From contig JACKKJ010000001.1 in the NCBI GenBank assembly GCA_024236495.1, forward strand, positions 806,001 through 870,000: a DNA stretch of 64,000 bases, in the 5' to 3' direction. The notes beneath the pieces are model-generated. The model searched no databases. It was not told the origin of the DNA and was given only the letters and a program-made list of their open reading frames with translations. This DNA comes from Paracoccaceae bacterium. Its GTDB lineage: Bacteria > Pseudomonadota > Alphaproteobacteria > Rhodobacterales > Rhodobacteraceae. The position numbers and the translations under genes are program-made. Of the stretch, positions 7,397-15,901 are shown piece after piece. How positions within the stretch are numbered: the first letter of the stretch is position 1; every line of letters begins with the position of its first letter.

Positions 7397-9586
7397 ATGA
7401 GCGGAAAAGGCGGACGGCGGACCCCATTGGTCGCCGACAAGCGATACGGCAGCGCAAAGCCGAAAGCCGCGCCGAAACCCAAGGCGGCGGCAAGCAGGCG
7501 CACGGCTGCAAGGCGGCCCCGGCGCAAGGCAAGTTGGCCCGTCCGCCTGATCGCCGGAGCCGCCGGCTTCCTGGCGCGCGGGATCTGGGGAATCGGCTGG
7601 CGCGCGGGCTTCGCCGTGGTCAGCGTCCTTTTGCTGGCCACGCTTTTCTTCTACGCCCAGCTTCAGCCGCTTGGCGCCTATGTGGATGCGCGCACGAAGG
7701 GATCGGTCACGCTTCTGGACCGCGAGGGACAGGTCTTTGCCTGGCGGGGTGAAACCTTTGGCGGGCAGATCGACGCCGCCTCTGTGTCGCCCTATCTGCG
7801 CAACGCGGTGGTCGCGACCGAGGACAAGCGGTTCTATAGCCATTTCGGCATCAGCCCGCGCGGCATCGCCGGAGCGATCCGCATCAACCTGGCCGAGGGC
7901 CGCGGCCCGCTGGAAGGGAACGGCGGTTCGACCATCACCCAGCAGGTGGCCAAGCTTCTGTGTCTTGGCGTTGCGTACGACCCTGCCGTGTGGAAGACCG
8001 AGGGCGACTATGAAGACGACTGCCGCCGCGGCGGCGTCTGGCGCAAGATCAAGGAGGTTCCCTTCGCACTCGCGCTCGAGGCGAAGTTCTCGAAGGACGA
8101 GATCCTGACGCTGTACCTGAACCGCGCCTACCTTGGCGCGGGCGCGCGCGGCTTCGAGGCGGCGGCGCAGCGTTATTTCGGCAAGTCCGCGAACGAGGTC
8201 GGCCCGGCGGAGGCCGCGATGCTGGCGGGTCTTCTGAAAGCGCCGACGCGCTATGCGCCGACAGCGAACCTGAAACGGTCGCAGGACCGGGCGGCGGTCG
8301 TTCTGGGCCTGATGCACGACCAGAGCTATCTGACCGATGCACAATATCAGGACGCGCTGGCCAATCCCGCGCGCCTGTCCAAGGCTGCCTCGGCGCGTGC
8401 GGGGGGATATTTTGCGGACTGGGTCATGGAATCCGGGCCCGCCTTCCTGACCTCGGACACGACCGAGGACGTGATCATCCGCACGACCCTGGACCAGCAC
8501 CTTCAGAAGTCGGCCGAAGACGCGCTGAAGCAGATCTTCACCACGCGGCTCAAGGACGGGTCCAAGGCCCAGGCCGCCATCGTGGTGATGAGCGCGGACG
8601 GCGCGGTGCGGGCGATGGTCGGCGGACGGGATTCGCAGGTGTCGGGCGCCTTCAACCGCGCGACCCAGGCCAAGCGGCAGACCGGATCGACATTCAAGCC
8701 CTTTGTCTATGCGGCCGCTCTCGACATGGGGTGGAACCTGAACACGATCGTGGAGGACGCGCCGCTGACCATCCATGTCCCCGGGTCGGGGGACTGGTCC
8801 CCCAAGAACTACGACAAGGGATATCGCGGACCGATCACCCTGACCGAGGCGCTGACCCATTCGGTCAACACCGCGACCGTGCGCGTGTCGGAGGCCGTGG
8901 GGCGCAATGCCGTGCGCGAGGTCGCCAACAATTTCGGCTTCGAGGCGGACCTGGCCGAAGGGCCGGCGCTGGCGCTGGGCGTGTCCGAAACGACGCTTCT
9001 GGAGATGACCGGCGCCTATGCGGGCATCCTGAACGGCGGAACCTCGGTCCGGCCCTACGGGATGGTCGAACTGCGCCTGCAGGGCGAGGATAGCGCGCTT
9101 GCCGGTCAGGAGGGCGGGATGGGCGAGCGCGTCATCTCGGACGAGGCGGCGCGGGAACTGACCTACATGATGTACCAGGTCATCGAGAACGGGACCGGGC
9201 GGCGCGCACGGCTGGACGGACGGCAGGCCGCGGGCAAGACAGGCACCACCCAGGCCGCGCGGGATGCCTGGTTCATCGGGTTTACCGCCGACTACGTCAC
9301 CGGCGTCTGGATGGGCTATGACGACAACACCCCGCTGACCGGAGTCACCGGCGGCGGCCTGCCGGCGGAGATCTGGCACGAGGTCATGGCACGCGTCGAA
9401 GACGGCGTTCCGCCGACGCCGCTGCCGATGGCCAATCCCGGCGATTACGTCATGCAACCGGACTACGGCGTCTATCCGGACACCCGGCCGCTTCCGCAGC
9501 CCACGCAGCCCGGCCGGCAGCGCCCTTCGGGCACAGAGGGATTCCTCGTCGATCTTCTGGGTGCGATCCTTCGCGGCGGCAACTAG
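7397..9586 (+). CDS. class A penicillin-binding protein (PBP1A family)
   Basis: This 729-residue bifunctional peptidoglycan synthase is anchored in the inner membrane. A basic, Ala/Lys/Arg-rich cytoplasmic tail (1-65) precedes one membrane segment (about 69-88). The GT51 glycosyltransferase domain shows the catalytic Glu in ATEDKRFYSHFG (near residue 142) and GGSTITQQ. The transpeptidase domain has the SxxK serine in TGSTFKPF (near 430), SVN of the SxN motif, and KTGTTQ of the KTG motif. ATG 7397 is chosen because upstream in-frame codons overlap the glnK promoter region. It is divergent from glnK. The inserted OB-type domain of E. coli PBP1A is not evident. Confidence 0.92.
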   Translation: MSGKGGRRTPLVADKRYGSAKPKAAPKPKAAASRRTAARRPRRKASWPVRLIAGAAGFLARGIWGIGWRAGFAVVSVLLLATLFFYAQLQPLGAYVDARTKGSVTLLDREGQVFAWRGETFGGQIDAASVSPYLRNAVVATEDKRFYSHFGISPRGIAGAIRINLAEGRGPLEGNGGSTITQQVAKLLCLGVAYDPAVWKTEGDYEDDCRRGGVWRKIKEVPFALALEAKFSKDEILTLYLNRAYLGAGARGFEAAAQRYFGKSANEVGPAEAAMLAGLLKAPTRYAPTANLKRSQDRAAVVLGLMHDQSYLTDAQYQDALANPARLSKAASARAGGYFADWVMESGPAFLTSDTTEDVIIRTTLDQHLQKSAEDALKQIFTTRLKDGSKAQAAIVVMSADGAVRAMVGGRDSQVSGAFNRATQAKRQTGSTFKPFVYAAALDMGWNLNTIVEDAPLTIHVPGSGDWSPKNYDKGYRGPITLTEALTHSVNTATVRVSEAVGRNAVREVANNFGFEADLAEGPALALGVSETTLLEMTGAYAGILNGGTSVRPYGMVELRLQGEDSALAGQEGGMGERVISDEAARELTYMMYQVIENGTGRRARLDGRQAAGKTGTTQAARDAWFIGFTADYVTGVWMGYDDNTPLTGVTGGGLPAEIWHEVMARVEDGVPPTPLPMANPGDYVMQPDYGVYPDTRPLPQPTQPGRQRPSGTEGFLVDLLGAILRGGN

Positions 9587-9595
9587 GCCGCCGCG
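9572..9595 (+). terminator. hairpin with the pbp stop codon in its loop
   Basis: The arms CGCGGCGGC (9572-9580) and GCCGCCGCG (9587-9595) are perfectly complementary. The six-base loop AACTAG contains the TAG stop of the penicillin-binding protein gene. Only a short TT follows, so termination is likely but not certain. The hairpin lies between two convergent genes (this one and mlaC) and could act on both strands. Confidence 0.5.
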
Positions 9596-9601
9596 TTGCG
9601 T

Positions 9602-10210
9602 TCAGCCCGCCTTGCGCAAGGCGGCGGTCAGCGCCGGGATCGAACCCTTCGCCTGATCCAGCATGGCGCCGATTTCGGTGCGTTCGGTCGCCAGCATGTT
9701 GACGCCTTCGATGATGATGTTGAAGAACAAATCCTTGCCGGACTTGTCGAACACATGCCAGCGCACATCGAACGGGCTTTGCCCCTTGAGCCGCGCTGTC
9801 GAAACGACCTCGTAGAAGCTTTTCAGCGGGCGCGCGTCGGTCACCTCGATCTGGCCGCCGATGAATTCGCGGAACCGCTTGCCGTACTTGCGCGCGATAT
9901 ATCCCTGAAACGCTGTCGTATAGGCCGCCACGTCCGCCTTCGACGCCGCCCGGCCCGCCGGGCCAAGGGCGCTTTGCGCGATATAGCGGACATCGGCATA
10001 CCGCGCGAAGACACGCTCGAAATCCTTGATCATCGCACCCTCGGACTTGCCCGATGCGATGACGGCGTTGATGTCGCCAACCAGCTTGCCGACCAGCGAA
10101 CGCGCTTCTTCGACGTTCAGCGCGGCACCGGGCAGCGTGGAACCCAGGTAGAACGCGCCCGCGGCGCCCAGAACCATGACCTGGCGGCGGCTGATGCGGT
10201 TACTGGCCAT
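9602..10210 (-). CDS. mlaC: MlaC-type phospholipid-binding protein (Tat/Sec exported)
   Basis: This 202-residue periplasmic protein of the MlaC/Ttg2D family shuttles phospholipid between the outer and inner membranes. The N-terminus, SRRQVMVLGAAGAF, looks like a twin-arginine signal. Family features include the phrase FEVVST-like SFYEVVSTARL and the C-terminal stretch FNIIIEGVNMLATERTEIGAML, where MlaC ends with a similar I-x-I-x-G-x-N/S motif. The start ATG 10210 overlaps the mlaA stop by 11 bp, so the two are co-transcribed. The MlaFED ABC components are not in the window, which is common where mlaA-mlaC stand apart. Confidence 0.88.
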   Translation of the reverse strand: MASNRISRRQVMVLGAAGAFYLGSTLPGAALNVEEARSLVGKLVGDINAVIASGKSEGAMIKDFERVFARYADVRYIAQSALGPAGRAASKADVAAYTTAFQGYIARKYGKRFREFIGGQIEVTDARPLKSFYEVVSTARLKGQSPFDVRWHVFDKSGKDLFFNIIIEGVNMLATERTEIGAMLDQAKGSIPALTAALRKAG

Positions 10211-10952
10211 AGGGATCCTCGTAGGGGTCGATGACATAGATGTCCTCGCCAAGCTGGTAGCGGCGATTCTGGAGATAGATGATCCGCGCCTGCGCATAGC
10301 TGTCGGCGCTTTCGTAAAGGATCGATTCCACCAGATCGGCGTTCACCTGGCGCGATGCGGCCGAGGACGCCGCGGCGGCGCCGAGGGCGTAGGTCGATTC
10401 AGGTCGCGGCAGCAAGGTGTTCAGCGGATCGAGCGCGAGGTCGACGACCATGCCGATGGCGTCGCGTTCGGTCGAGGGACCAAGGACCGGCAGCACGATG
10501 TAGTCGCCCTCGCCAGAGCCCCAGACGGTAAGCGTTTCGCCGAAATCGGTTTCGTCCTTCTCAAGCCCCATCGCGGTCGCCGGGTCGAAGAGGCCGCCGA
10601 TCCCGACCGTCGTGTTGATCACGAAGCGGACGGTCGTTTCGATCGCCGGGCCGGGTTTACCCTGAAGGACGCGGTTCACGACGTCGCCTGGCGCGGCAAG
10701 GTTCGAGGCGAAGTTGATGAATCCTTTCGCCACGGGACGCGGGAAGGTCGGAACGATCCCCTTCTTCTTGCCGTCGCCAAAGAGCGTCGTGTCGATTTCC
10801 AGGTTGGTCGCGTGAACGGCCCGGTTCTTCGCCTCGTAGGGGTCGTTGTATTCGGCGCCTTCGGGCAAATGCGCACAGGCCGACAAGAGGCACGCGACGG
10901 AAATCGCGCCAAGGCGCACTGCAAACGGAAAGATCGAAGTCAAACGTGGCAC
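10200..10952 (-). CDS. mlaA: MlaA (VacJ) outer-membrane phospholipid lipoprotein
   Basis: This is a lipoprotein of about 250 residues that removes misplaced phospholipid from the outer leaflet of the outer membrane. The lipobox LLSAC follows a hydrophobic leader. The VacJ core is clear: YNDPYEAKNRAVHATN, NRVLQGKP, RFVINTTVGIGGLFDPAT and VLPVLGPSTERDAIG. GTG 10952 is preferred because an AGGG sits 8 bases upstream; a TTG at 10955 is the alternative, with shorter spacing. It precedes mlaC in a two-gene operon. A candidate promoter lies 33-62 bp upstream. Confidence 0.9.
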   Translation of the reverse strand: MPRLTSIFPFAVRLGAISVACLLSACAHLPEGAEYNDPYEAKNRAVHATNLEIDTTLFGDGKKKGIVPTFPRPVAKGFINFASNLAAPGDVVNRVLQGKPGPAIETTVRFVINTTVGIGGLFDPATAMGLEKDETDFGETLTVWGSGEGDYIVLPVLGPSTERDAIGMVVDLALDPLNTLLPRPESTYALGAAAASSAASRQVNADLVESILYESADSYAQARIIYLQNRRYQLGEDIYVIDPYEDPYGQ

Positions 10953-10984
10953 CAAAAAAACCCTGATCCGAGGACTCGTCTACC

Positions 10985-11014
10985 AGACTAGGCCCAACAG
11001 GCCCGCCCCGGCAA
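10985..11014 (-). promoter_or_regulatory. candidate mlaA promoter
   Basis: Reading the minus strand, TTGCCG (11014-11009) is followed after 18 bp by TAGTCT (10990-10985). The TAGNNT -10 form recurs in front of several other genes of the window. It is a pattern match without experimental support. Confidence 0.4.
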
Positions 11015-11215
11015 TGTCTGGGGGTGCAATATGCGGCGACCGGGCACGATTCAAGAACGACGGCCGCTTTTCGGGGCGAATTGCGGAAATTCAGACACCG
11101 CCGTTGCGCCGGTGCCGCGCTGTCCGGCGCATGCCCTCCGGGCCCGAGATGCATTTCCCCTTCCCCCCAGGGCGCCGCGCCGCTAGCTTCCGCGCCGGAC
11201 AGACAGGAGGATTCC

Positions 11216-11680
11216 ATGACCGGAAAGATCGACGCCCGCCTTGCCGAACTTGGCGTGACGCTGCCGGACGCGCCCGCGCCGGCCGCCAACTATGTGCCCT
11301 TCGTTCAGGTCGGCGACCTTGTCTTCGTCTCGGGGCAGATCAGCCAGGGGCCAGACGGGCTTATCAAGGGCAAGCTGGGTGCGGACCTTGCGGTCGATGC
11401 CGGTGCGGCGGCCGCAAAACGCTGCGGGATGAGCCTTCTGGCGCAGGCGCGCGCGGCCTGCGGCGGCGATCTTGACCGGGTGGTGCGGGTGGTGAAGCTG
11501 ACCGGCTTCGTCAATTCCACCGCCGACTTCACTGATCAGCCGAAAGTCATCAACGGCTGTTCCGACTTCCTTGTGGAGGTCCTGGGCGATGCCGGGCGCC
11601 ATTCCCGTTCGGCGGTTTCGGCCCCGTCCCTGCCCCTGGGAGTCGCGGTGGAGATCGAGGCGATCTTCCAGGTGAAGTGA
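11216..11680 (+). CDS. RidA-family protein (YjgF/YER057c/UK114 superfamily)
   Basis: This 154-residue member of the RidA superfamily is longer than the classical 128-residue RidA and resembles the YjgH-like or 'RidA family' branch. Classical RidA hydrolyses reactive 2-aminoacrylate-type enamines in the cytoplasm, but this branch is not proven to do so. Visible features are the strands VPFVQVGDLVFVSGQIS and the end SRSAVSAPSLPLGVAVEIEAIF. That end carries the superfamily's Arg followed by a P-L-P-x-G-V-x-V-E-I-E-A pattern. The start ATG 11216 has an AGGAGG box. The gene overlaps the next phosphodiesterase gene by one base (TGATG). A TAGCTT -10-like box sits 32 bp before the start codon. Confidence 0.85.
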   Translation: MTGKIDARLAELGVTLPDAPAPAANYVPFVQVGDLVFVSGQISQGPDGLIKGKLGADLAVDAGAAAAKRCGMSLLAQARAACGGDLDRVVRVVKLTGFVNSTADFTDQPKVINGCSDFLVEVLGDAGRHSRSAVSAPSLPLGVAVEIEAIFQVK

Positions 11681-12453
11681 TGGCGCAGACGGTTCCGCTG
11701 CCCGCGTCGTTCCGGCGCCTGCCTATCGCGCACCGCGCCTTGCACGACCGGTCGGCAGGCCGGCCCGAAAATTCGCGCGCGGCGGTCCGGGCGGCCGTCG
11801 CGGCGGGCTACGGGATCGAGATCGACATCCAGCCATCGGGCGACGGCGTGCCGATGGTCTTTCACGACTACGACCTTCACCGGCTGACCGGGCATGGCGG
11901 GCGCATCCGCGCCCACAGCGCGCGGGATCTGGGCGCGATCCGGATCCTGGACGCGGAAGACGGCATTCCGACGCTGGCGGAGGTTCTGGAAATCGTCGCG
12001 GGCCGGGTGCCGCTGCTGATCGAGGTCAAGGACCAGGACGGCGACATGGGCCCCGGTGTCGGGCCGCTGGAGCACGCCATCGCACAGGTTCTGGCGGGCT
12101 ATGCGGGCGATGTCGCGCTGATGTCGTTCAATCCCCATTCGGTCGCGGCGCTTGCGGCCCTTGCCCCCGGCGTTGCGCGCGGGATCACCACAAGCGCCTA
12201 TGGCGAGGACTGGCCGCTTCTCAGCCGCGCGGCGCGCGACCGGCTGCGCGGCATCCCGGATTATGACCGGGTCGGCGCGTCCTTCATCTCGCACGAGGTG
12301 GCCGACCTTGCCGCGCCGCGCGTGGCGGAGCTGAAGGCCGCCGGCGCCGCCATCCTGTGCTGGACGGTCCGCTCGCCCGAGATCGAGGCGAAGGCACGCA
12401 GATACGCCGACAACATCACCTTCGAAGGCTACCACGCGGCCATCCCGGCTTGA
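11680..12453 (+). CDS. glycerophosphodiester phosphodiesterase
   Basis: This 257-residue GDPD-fold enzyme (UgpQ-like, cytoplasmic, no signal peptide) would hydrolyse glycerophosphodiesters to glycerol-3-phosphate and an alcohol. Diagnostic elements are IAHRALHD near the start (the catalytic HR pair), ENSRAAVRAAVAAGYGIEIDIQ with the metal-binding Glu/Asp, and MVFHDYDLHRLTG with the second catalytic His. A late ILCWTVRSPE segment matches the family's 'xxWTVN' strand. ATG 11680 overlaps the ridA-like stop. A downstream FemAB-like gene begins 44 bp after it. Confidence 0.88.
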   Translation: MAQTVPLPASFRRLPIAHRALHDRSAGRPENSRAAVRAAVAAGYGIEIDIQPSGDGVPMVFHDYDLHRLTGHGGRIRAHSARDLGAIRILDAEDGIPTLAEVLEIVAGRVPLLIEVKDQDGDMGPGVGPLEHAIAQVLAGYAGDVALMSFNPHSVAALAALAPGVARGITTSAYGEDWPLLSRAARDRLRGIPDYDRVGASFISHEVADLAAPRVAELKAAGAAILCWTVRSPEIEAKARRYADNITFEGYHAAIPA

Positions 12454-12497
12454 CGGCGGAGACCACCGCTCCATCTTGGGCAGGAAAGGAGACGGCC

Positions 12498-13676
12498 TTG
12501 CCCGACGGAACCGGAGCCGAAATCGAGGTTTCCCTGCTGACGGGCTTTTCCGCCGTCGCGCCTCAGGACTGGGACAGCTGTGCCTGCCCCGAGGCGGCGG
12601 CAGGTCGCCCGGTGGACCCTTTCACCACCCACCGCTTTCTCCTGGCGCTGGAACGTTCCGGTTCGGTCGGGCCGGGCACCGGCTGGGATCCGCGCCCGCT
12701 GGTCGCGCGCGCCGAGGGGCGGGTGGTGGCGGTCGCGCCGCTGTTCGTCAAGTCGCACAGCCAGGGCGAATACATCTTCGATCACGGCTGGGCGGATGCG
12801 CTGGAACGCGCGGGGGGACGTTATTACCCGAAGCTGCAGATCGCGGTCCCCTTCACCCCCGCGACCGGCCGCCGCTTCCTGACCGCGCCGGGATGGGAAA
12901 CGGCGGGCCGCGCGGCGCTGGTCGAAGGGGCGGTGCAGGTCGCCGCGCAGGCGCGCCTGTCCTCGGTTCATGTGACCTTCTGCACGGAGGCGGAGGCCAC
13001 GGCAGGCGAGGCGATGGGCCTCTTGCACCGCGTCACGCAGCAATATCACTGGGAAAACCGCGGCTATGCGGACTTTGGCGATTTTCTTGCCGCGCTGTCG
13101 TCGCGCAAGCGCAAGACCATCCGCAAGGAACGCGAGGTCGCGCAGGGCTTCGGCGGCACCATCCGGCGGCTGACGGGGGGTGACATCCGCCCCGAACACT
13201 GGGACGCGTTCTGGCGCTTCTACCAGGACACCGGAAGCCGCAAATGGGGCCGGCCCTATTTGACCCGCGCCTTCTTCGACGAGCTGCACGAGACGATGCG
13301 CGACGACGTGCTTCTGGTTCTGGCCGAACGCGGCGGGCGGCCCGTGGCGGGGGCACTCAACCTGATCGGCCGCGACACGCTTTTCGGCCGCTACTGGGGC
13401 GCGGTCGAGGATCACCCCTGCCTGCATTTCGAATGCTGCTATTACCAGGCGATCGATTTTGCCATCGAGCGCCGCATGGCGCGGGTGGAGGCCGGCGCGC
13501 AGGGGGAACACAAGCTTGCCCGCGGATATCTGCCGTCGAAGATCCATTCGCTCCACTGGATCGGCGAACCCTCTTTCCGCGACGCCGTCGCGCGCTACCT
13601 GCGCGCCGAGGGCGATGCGGTCGGGCAGGAGATCGCGGCACTGGCGGACTACGGCCCCTTCCGAAAGGAAAGCTGA
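12498..13676 (+). CDS. GNAT/FemAB-like N-acyltransferase (PF04339-type)
   Basis: This is a protein of about 392 residues of the group usually annotated 'GNAT family N-acetyltransferase' with two tandem FemAB-like GNAT folds (PF04339, old DUF482). Typical stretches are PFTTHRFLLALERSGSVG, KSHSQGEYIFDHGWADA, KRKTIRKEREVA, GSRKWGRPYLTRAFF and a C-terminal EAGAQGEHKLARGYLP. TTG 12498 is selected because AAGGAG lies 6-7 bases upstream; an upstream TTG at 12450 overlaps the previous stop but lacks such a site. The substrate is unknown. It may acylate an amino group in a small molecule or peptide. Confidence 0.82.
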   Translation: MPDGTGAEIEVSLLTGFSAVAPQDWDSCACPEAAAGRPVDPFTTHRFLLALERSGSVGPGTGWDPRPLVARAEGRVVAVAPLFVKSHSQGEYIFDHGWADALERAGGRYYPKLQIAVPFTPATGRRFLTAPGWETAGRAALVEGAVQVAAQARLSSVHVTFCTEAEATAGEAMGLLHRVTQQYHWENRGYADFGDFLAALSSRKRKTIRKEREVAQGFGGTIRRLTGGDIRPEHWDAFWRFYQDTGSRKWGRPYLTRAFFDELHETMRDDVLLVLAERGGRPVAGALNLIGRDTLFGRYWGAVEDHPCLHFECCYYQAIDFAIERRMARVEAGAQGEHKLARGYLPSKIHSLHWIGEPSFRDAVARYLRAEGDAVGQEIAALADYGPFRKES

Positions 13677-13763
13677 GGCATCGGTGCCAGGGGCCGGCCA
13701 CGCGGGCATTGCGTTTTGCGCCGTCCGGCAGGACAATCGGCCCGTCGAACCCGGGAGGCACGC

Positions 13764-14378
13764 ATGGCGGATCTGATCCTTTATTCGAACCCGATGTCGC
13801 GCGGACGGGTCGCGCGCTGGATGCTCGAGGAGATCGGGCAACCCTACGAAGTCCGCTATCTCGACTACGGGCCGCAGATGAAGGCACCGGAATACCTGGC
13901 AATCAACCCGATGGGCAAGGTGCCCGCGCTTGTGCACGGCGACCGGATCGTCACGGAATACGCCGCGATCTGCGCCTATCTTGCGGATGCCTTCCCCGAT
14001 GCGGGTCTGGCGCCTGCGGACCGCAGCGCCTACTACCGCTGGCTGTTCTTCGGCGCGGGGCCGCTCGAGGCGGCGATCATCGCCAAGGTGCTGGGCTTCA
14101 CCGTCCCCGACGACCGGCGCGGGATGGTCGGGTTCGGCACGCTCGAAACGACCTTCGCGGCACTCGAAGGCCAGCTGGCCAAGACACCCTACCTTGCGGG
14201 AGAGGCATTTTCGGCCGCCGATGTCGCGACCGGATCGCAGATCGGCTACGGGCTTCAGTTCGGCACGGTCGAGGCGCGACCGGCCTTTACCGAATACTGG
14301 GACCGGATCAGGGAACGGCCGGCACTGATCAGGGCGACCGCCGCCGACAACACCGCGATGAAGGAAAAGGAAGTCTGA
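13764..14378 (+). CDS. glutathione S-transferase family protein
   Basis: This 204-residue cytoplasmic protein has a thioredoxin-like N-terminal domain (1-80), with SNPMSRGRVARWML carrying the likely active-site Ser and NPMGKVPALV holding the cis-proline. An all-helical C-terminal domain ends near residue 200, with FSAADVATGSQI as the N-capping box of the GST fold. The start ATG 13764 is preceded by GGGAGG. It sits one base upstream of phhB. The substrate cannot be deduced; bacterial GSTs of this type often act in dehalogenation or peroxide reduction, but nothing here shows which. Confidence 0.88.
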   Translation: MADLILYSNPMSRGRVARWMLEEIGQPYEVRYLDYGPQMKAPEYLAINPMGKVPALVHGDRIVTEYAAICAYLADAFPDAGLAPADRSAYYRWLFFGAGPLEAAIIAKVLGFTVPDDRRGMVGFGTLETTFAALEGQLAKTPYLAGEAFSAADVATGSQIGYGLQFGTVEARPAFTEYWDRIRERPALIRATAADNTAMKEKEV

Positions 14379-14379
14379 G

Positions 14380-14748
14380 ATGGCCGCGCTGCTGACGGTG
14401 GCAGAGCGTGCGGAGTGCCTGCCGGCGCTGGATGAAACCGGCTGGCGCGCCGTGCCCGACCGCGATGCGATCCGCAAGATCTGGAAGTTCCGCAGCTTTT
14501 CGGAAGCCTGGGGCTTCATGTCGCGCGCGGCTCTGGTGGCGGAGAAGCTGAACCACCACCCGGAATGGACGAATGTCTACAACACCGTGGACGTGACGCT
14601 GACCACCCATGACTGCGGCGGCCTGTCGGCGCTTGACCTGACGCTCGCGCGGCGCATGGACAAGATCGCCGGCGCGGCAGAGGTTCAGAAGGACCATTCC
14701 GAACCCGTCGCCTGCCTGTGCGAGTTGCACGCGAAAAAGGGGGCCTGA
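14380..14748 (+). CDS. phhB: pterin-4a-carbinolamine dehydratase
   Basis: This 122-residue member of the PCD/DCoH family dehydrates 4a-hydroxytetrahydrobiopterin during pterin recycling for aromatic hydroxylases. The signature KLNHHPEWTNVYNTVDVTL contains the active-site His-His pair, followed by the conserved HDCGGLSALD. The protein is slightly longer than the roughly 100-residue typical form because of its C-terminal tail. No phenylalanine hydroxylase gene is nearby. The stop codon sits inside the loop of a G/C-rich hairpin at the junction with the converging peroxiredoxin gene. Confidence 0.92.
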   Translation: MAALLTVAERAECLPALDETGWRAVPDRDAIRKIWKFRSFSEAWGFMSRAALVAEKLNHHPEWTNVYNTVDVTLTTHDCGGLSALDLTLARRMDKIAGAAEVQKDHSEPVACLCELHAKKGA

Positions 14749-14757
14749 GCCCCCTTT
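14736..14757. terminator. bidirectional intrinsic terminator with the phhB stop in its loop
   Basis: AAAGGGGGC (14736-14744) and GCCCCCTTT (14749-14757) pair perfectly around the loop CTGA, which includes two bases of the TGA stop at 14746-14748. The minus-strand transcript of the peroxiredoxin gene reads GCCCCC followed by five T residues, a classic terminator. The plus-strand copy ends in TTTCCC and is weaker. Confidence 0.7.
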
Positions 14758-14779
14758 CCCTACAGCTTGTCCGCCCTCT

Positions 14780-15265
14780 TCAGAGCTTGGCCAGAAGCGC
14801 CTCGCCGACGGAAATGTCGCACACGCCGGGCTTGTCGACATTGGCCGCCGCGATCACCCCGTCATCGAGGACGACGGCATAGCGGTTCGACCGGCCATGC
14901 AGGCCGATCTGAGGCGCGGTGAAGTCCATCCCCAGCGCGCGGGTAAAGCTTCCGTCGGCATCGCCAAGGAAGGTGATCCCCGCCGCCGTCCCGCCCGTGG
15001 ACTCGCCCCAGGCCTTCAGGACGAAGGGGTCGTTGACCGCCACGCAATAGATGTCTGCGATACCTTTGGCGCGGAAATCCGCCGCGGTGCGCACGAAACT
15101 TGGCACATGGATGGTCGAACAGGGTCCGGTATAGGCGCCCGGCAGCGCGAAAAGCACCACCTTGCGCCCCTTGGTCAGATCGCCAAGCTGCACCAGTTCG
15201 GGGCCTTCGGCCCCCATCTTCGAAAAAGTCGCCTCGGGCAGGCGCCCTCCAACCTCGATCGTCAT
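14780..15265 (-). CDS. peroxiredoxin (Prx5 type), copy A
   Basis: This 161-residue peroxiredoxin of the Prx5/AhpE-like group reduces hydroperoxides in the cytoplasm with thiol donors. The peroxidatic Cys49 is in PGAYTGPCSTIHVPSF. Further cysteines at about 74 (IYCVAVNDP) and 150 (GVCDISVG) could serve as resolving residues. The start ATG 15265 gives the typical MTIEVGGRLPEATF N-terminus. It lies 74 bp downstream of a second peroxiredoxin of the same length, and both are on the minus strand. The arrangement points to a tandem duplication. Confidence 0.9.
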   Translation of the reverse strand: MTIEVGGRLPEATFSKMGAEGPELVQLGDLTKGRKVVLFALPGAYTGPCSTIHVPSFVRTAADFRAKGIADIYCVAVNDPFVLKAWGESTGGTAAGITFLGDADGSFTRALGMDFTAPQIGLHGRSNRYAVVLDDGVIAAANVDKPGVCDISVGEALLAKL

Positions 15266-15339
15266 CGCCAGATCCTTTGCACGTTGTCCTGTGGTGGAAA
15301 GATATGGCGCACCATCGCCCGCCACCAGTGCCGTTTCGC

Positions 15340-15825
15340 CTAGATCGCTTCGAGTAGCGCCTCGCCGCCGGAAATGCTGCATCCCCGGTCGGGCTCCGGA
15401 TGCCAGACCTTTACCACCCCATCCTCGGCCAGAAGCGCATAGCGCCTGGACCGGTCGATCAATCCGCGTTCCGGTATGCTGAAAAGCATGCCAATGCCTT
15501 TTGCGAACGCACCTGAAGCGTCCGCCAGCATGACGATCCCTGCAGCGGTTGCCCCCGTCGCCTCGCCCCAGGCGTTCATCACGAAGGGATCGTTGACCGC
15601 CAGGCAGATCACCTCGTCCACGCCCTTGTCTGCAAAGCCCTGCCGGGTACGGATGAAGCTTGGGACATGAGAGGTCGAGCAGATGCCGGTGAATGCCCCG
15701 GGCAGCCCGAAGATCACGACCCGCCGCCCCTTCAGCCTTTCGGCCAGATCGACCGGCTTCGGCCCGTCTTCGGTCATTTCCAGGACTGTGGCGGCCGGCA
15801 GCCGGTCTCCGAATCCGATCGTCAT
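15340..15825 (-). CDS. peroxiredoxin (Prx5 type), copy B
   Basis: This second 161-residue Prx5-type peroxiredoxin is collinear with its neighbour. The peroxidatic Cys49 lies in PGAFTGICSTSHVPSF, Cys74 in VICLAVNDP, and a C-terminal Cys in DRGCSISGG. The start ATG 15825 gives MTIGFGDRLP; an in-frame codon farther upstream would read into the divergent flavoprotein start. The sequence differs from copy A at many surface positions, so the duplication is not recent. The gene is divergent from a ferredoxin-reductase-like gene 76 bp away, with which it may share a regulatory region. Confidence 0.9.
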   Translation of the reverse strand: MTIGFGDRLPAATVLEMTEDGPKPVDLAERLKGRRVVIFGLPGAFTGICSTSHVPSFIRTRQGFADKGVDEVICLAVNDPFVMNAWGEATGATAAGIVMLADASGAFAKGIGMLFSIPERGLIDRSRRYALLAEDGVVKVWHPEPDRGCSISGGEALLEAI

Positions 15826-15901
15826 TCCTTCCCCCGCAGTTGCGTTTTCCTGAACGAGCGATATAGGCTCCGCCCCGGCGAACACCAGAGGAGAAGCGCG
15901 G

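Noticed and set aside
6773..9457. Very long open frame (about 890 codons) on the minus strand opposite the class A PBP gene
   Set aside because: It is antisense to a gene with complete GT51 and transpeptidase motifs, has no recognisable domain, and is rich in Arg, Gly, Asp and His as expected from a high-GC shadow frame. Its tail overlaps glnK out of frame.
12429..14519. Open frame of about 700 codons on the minus strand
   Set aside because: It is antisense to the FemAB-like and GST genes, both of which have clear family motifs. It has no motif and no ribosome-binding site of note.
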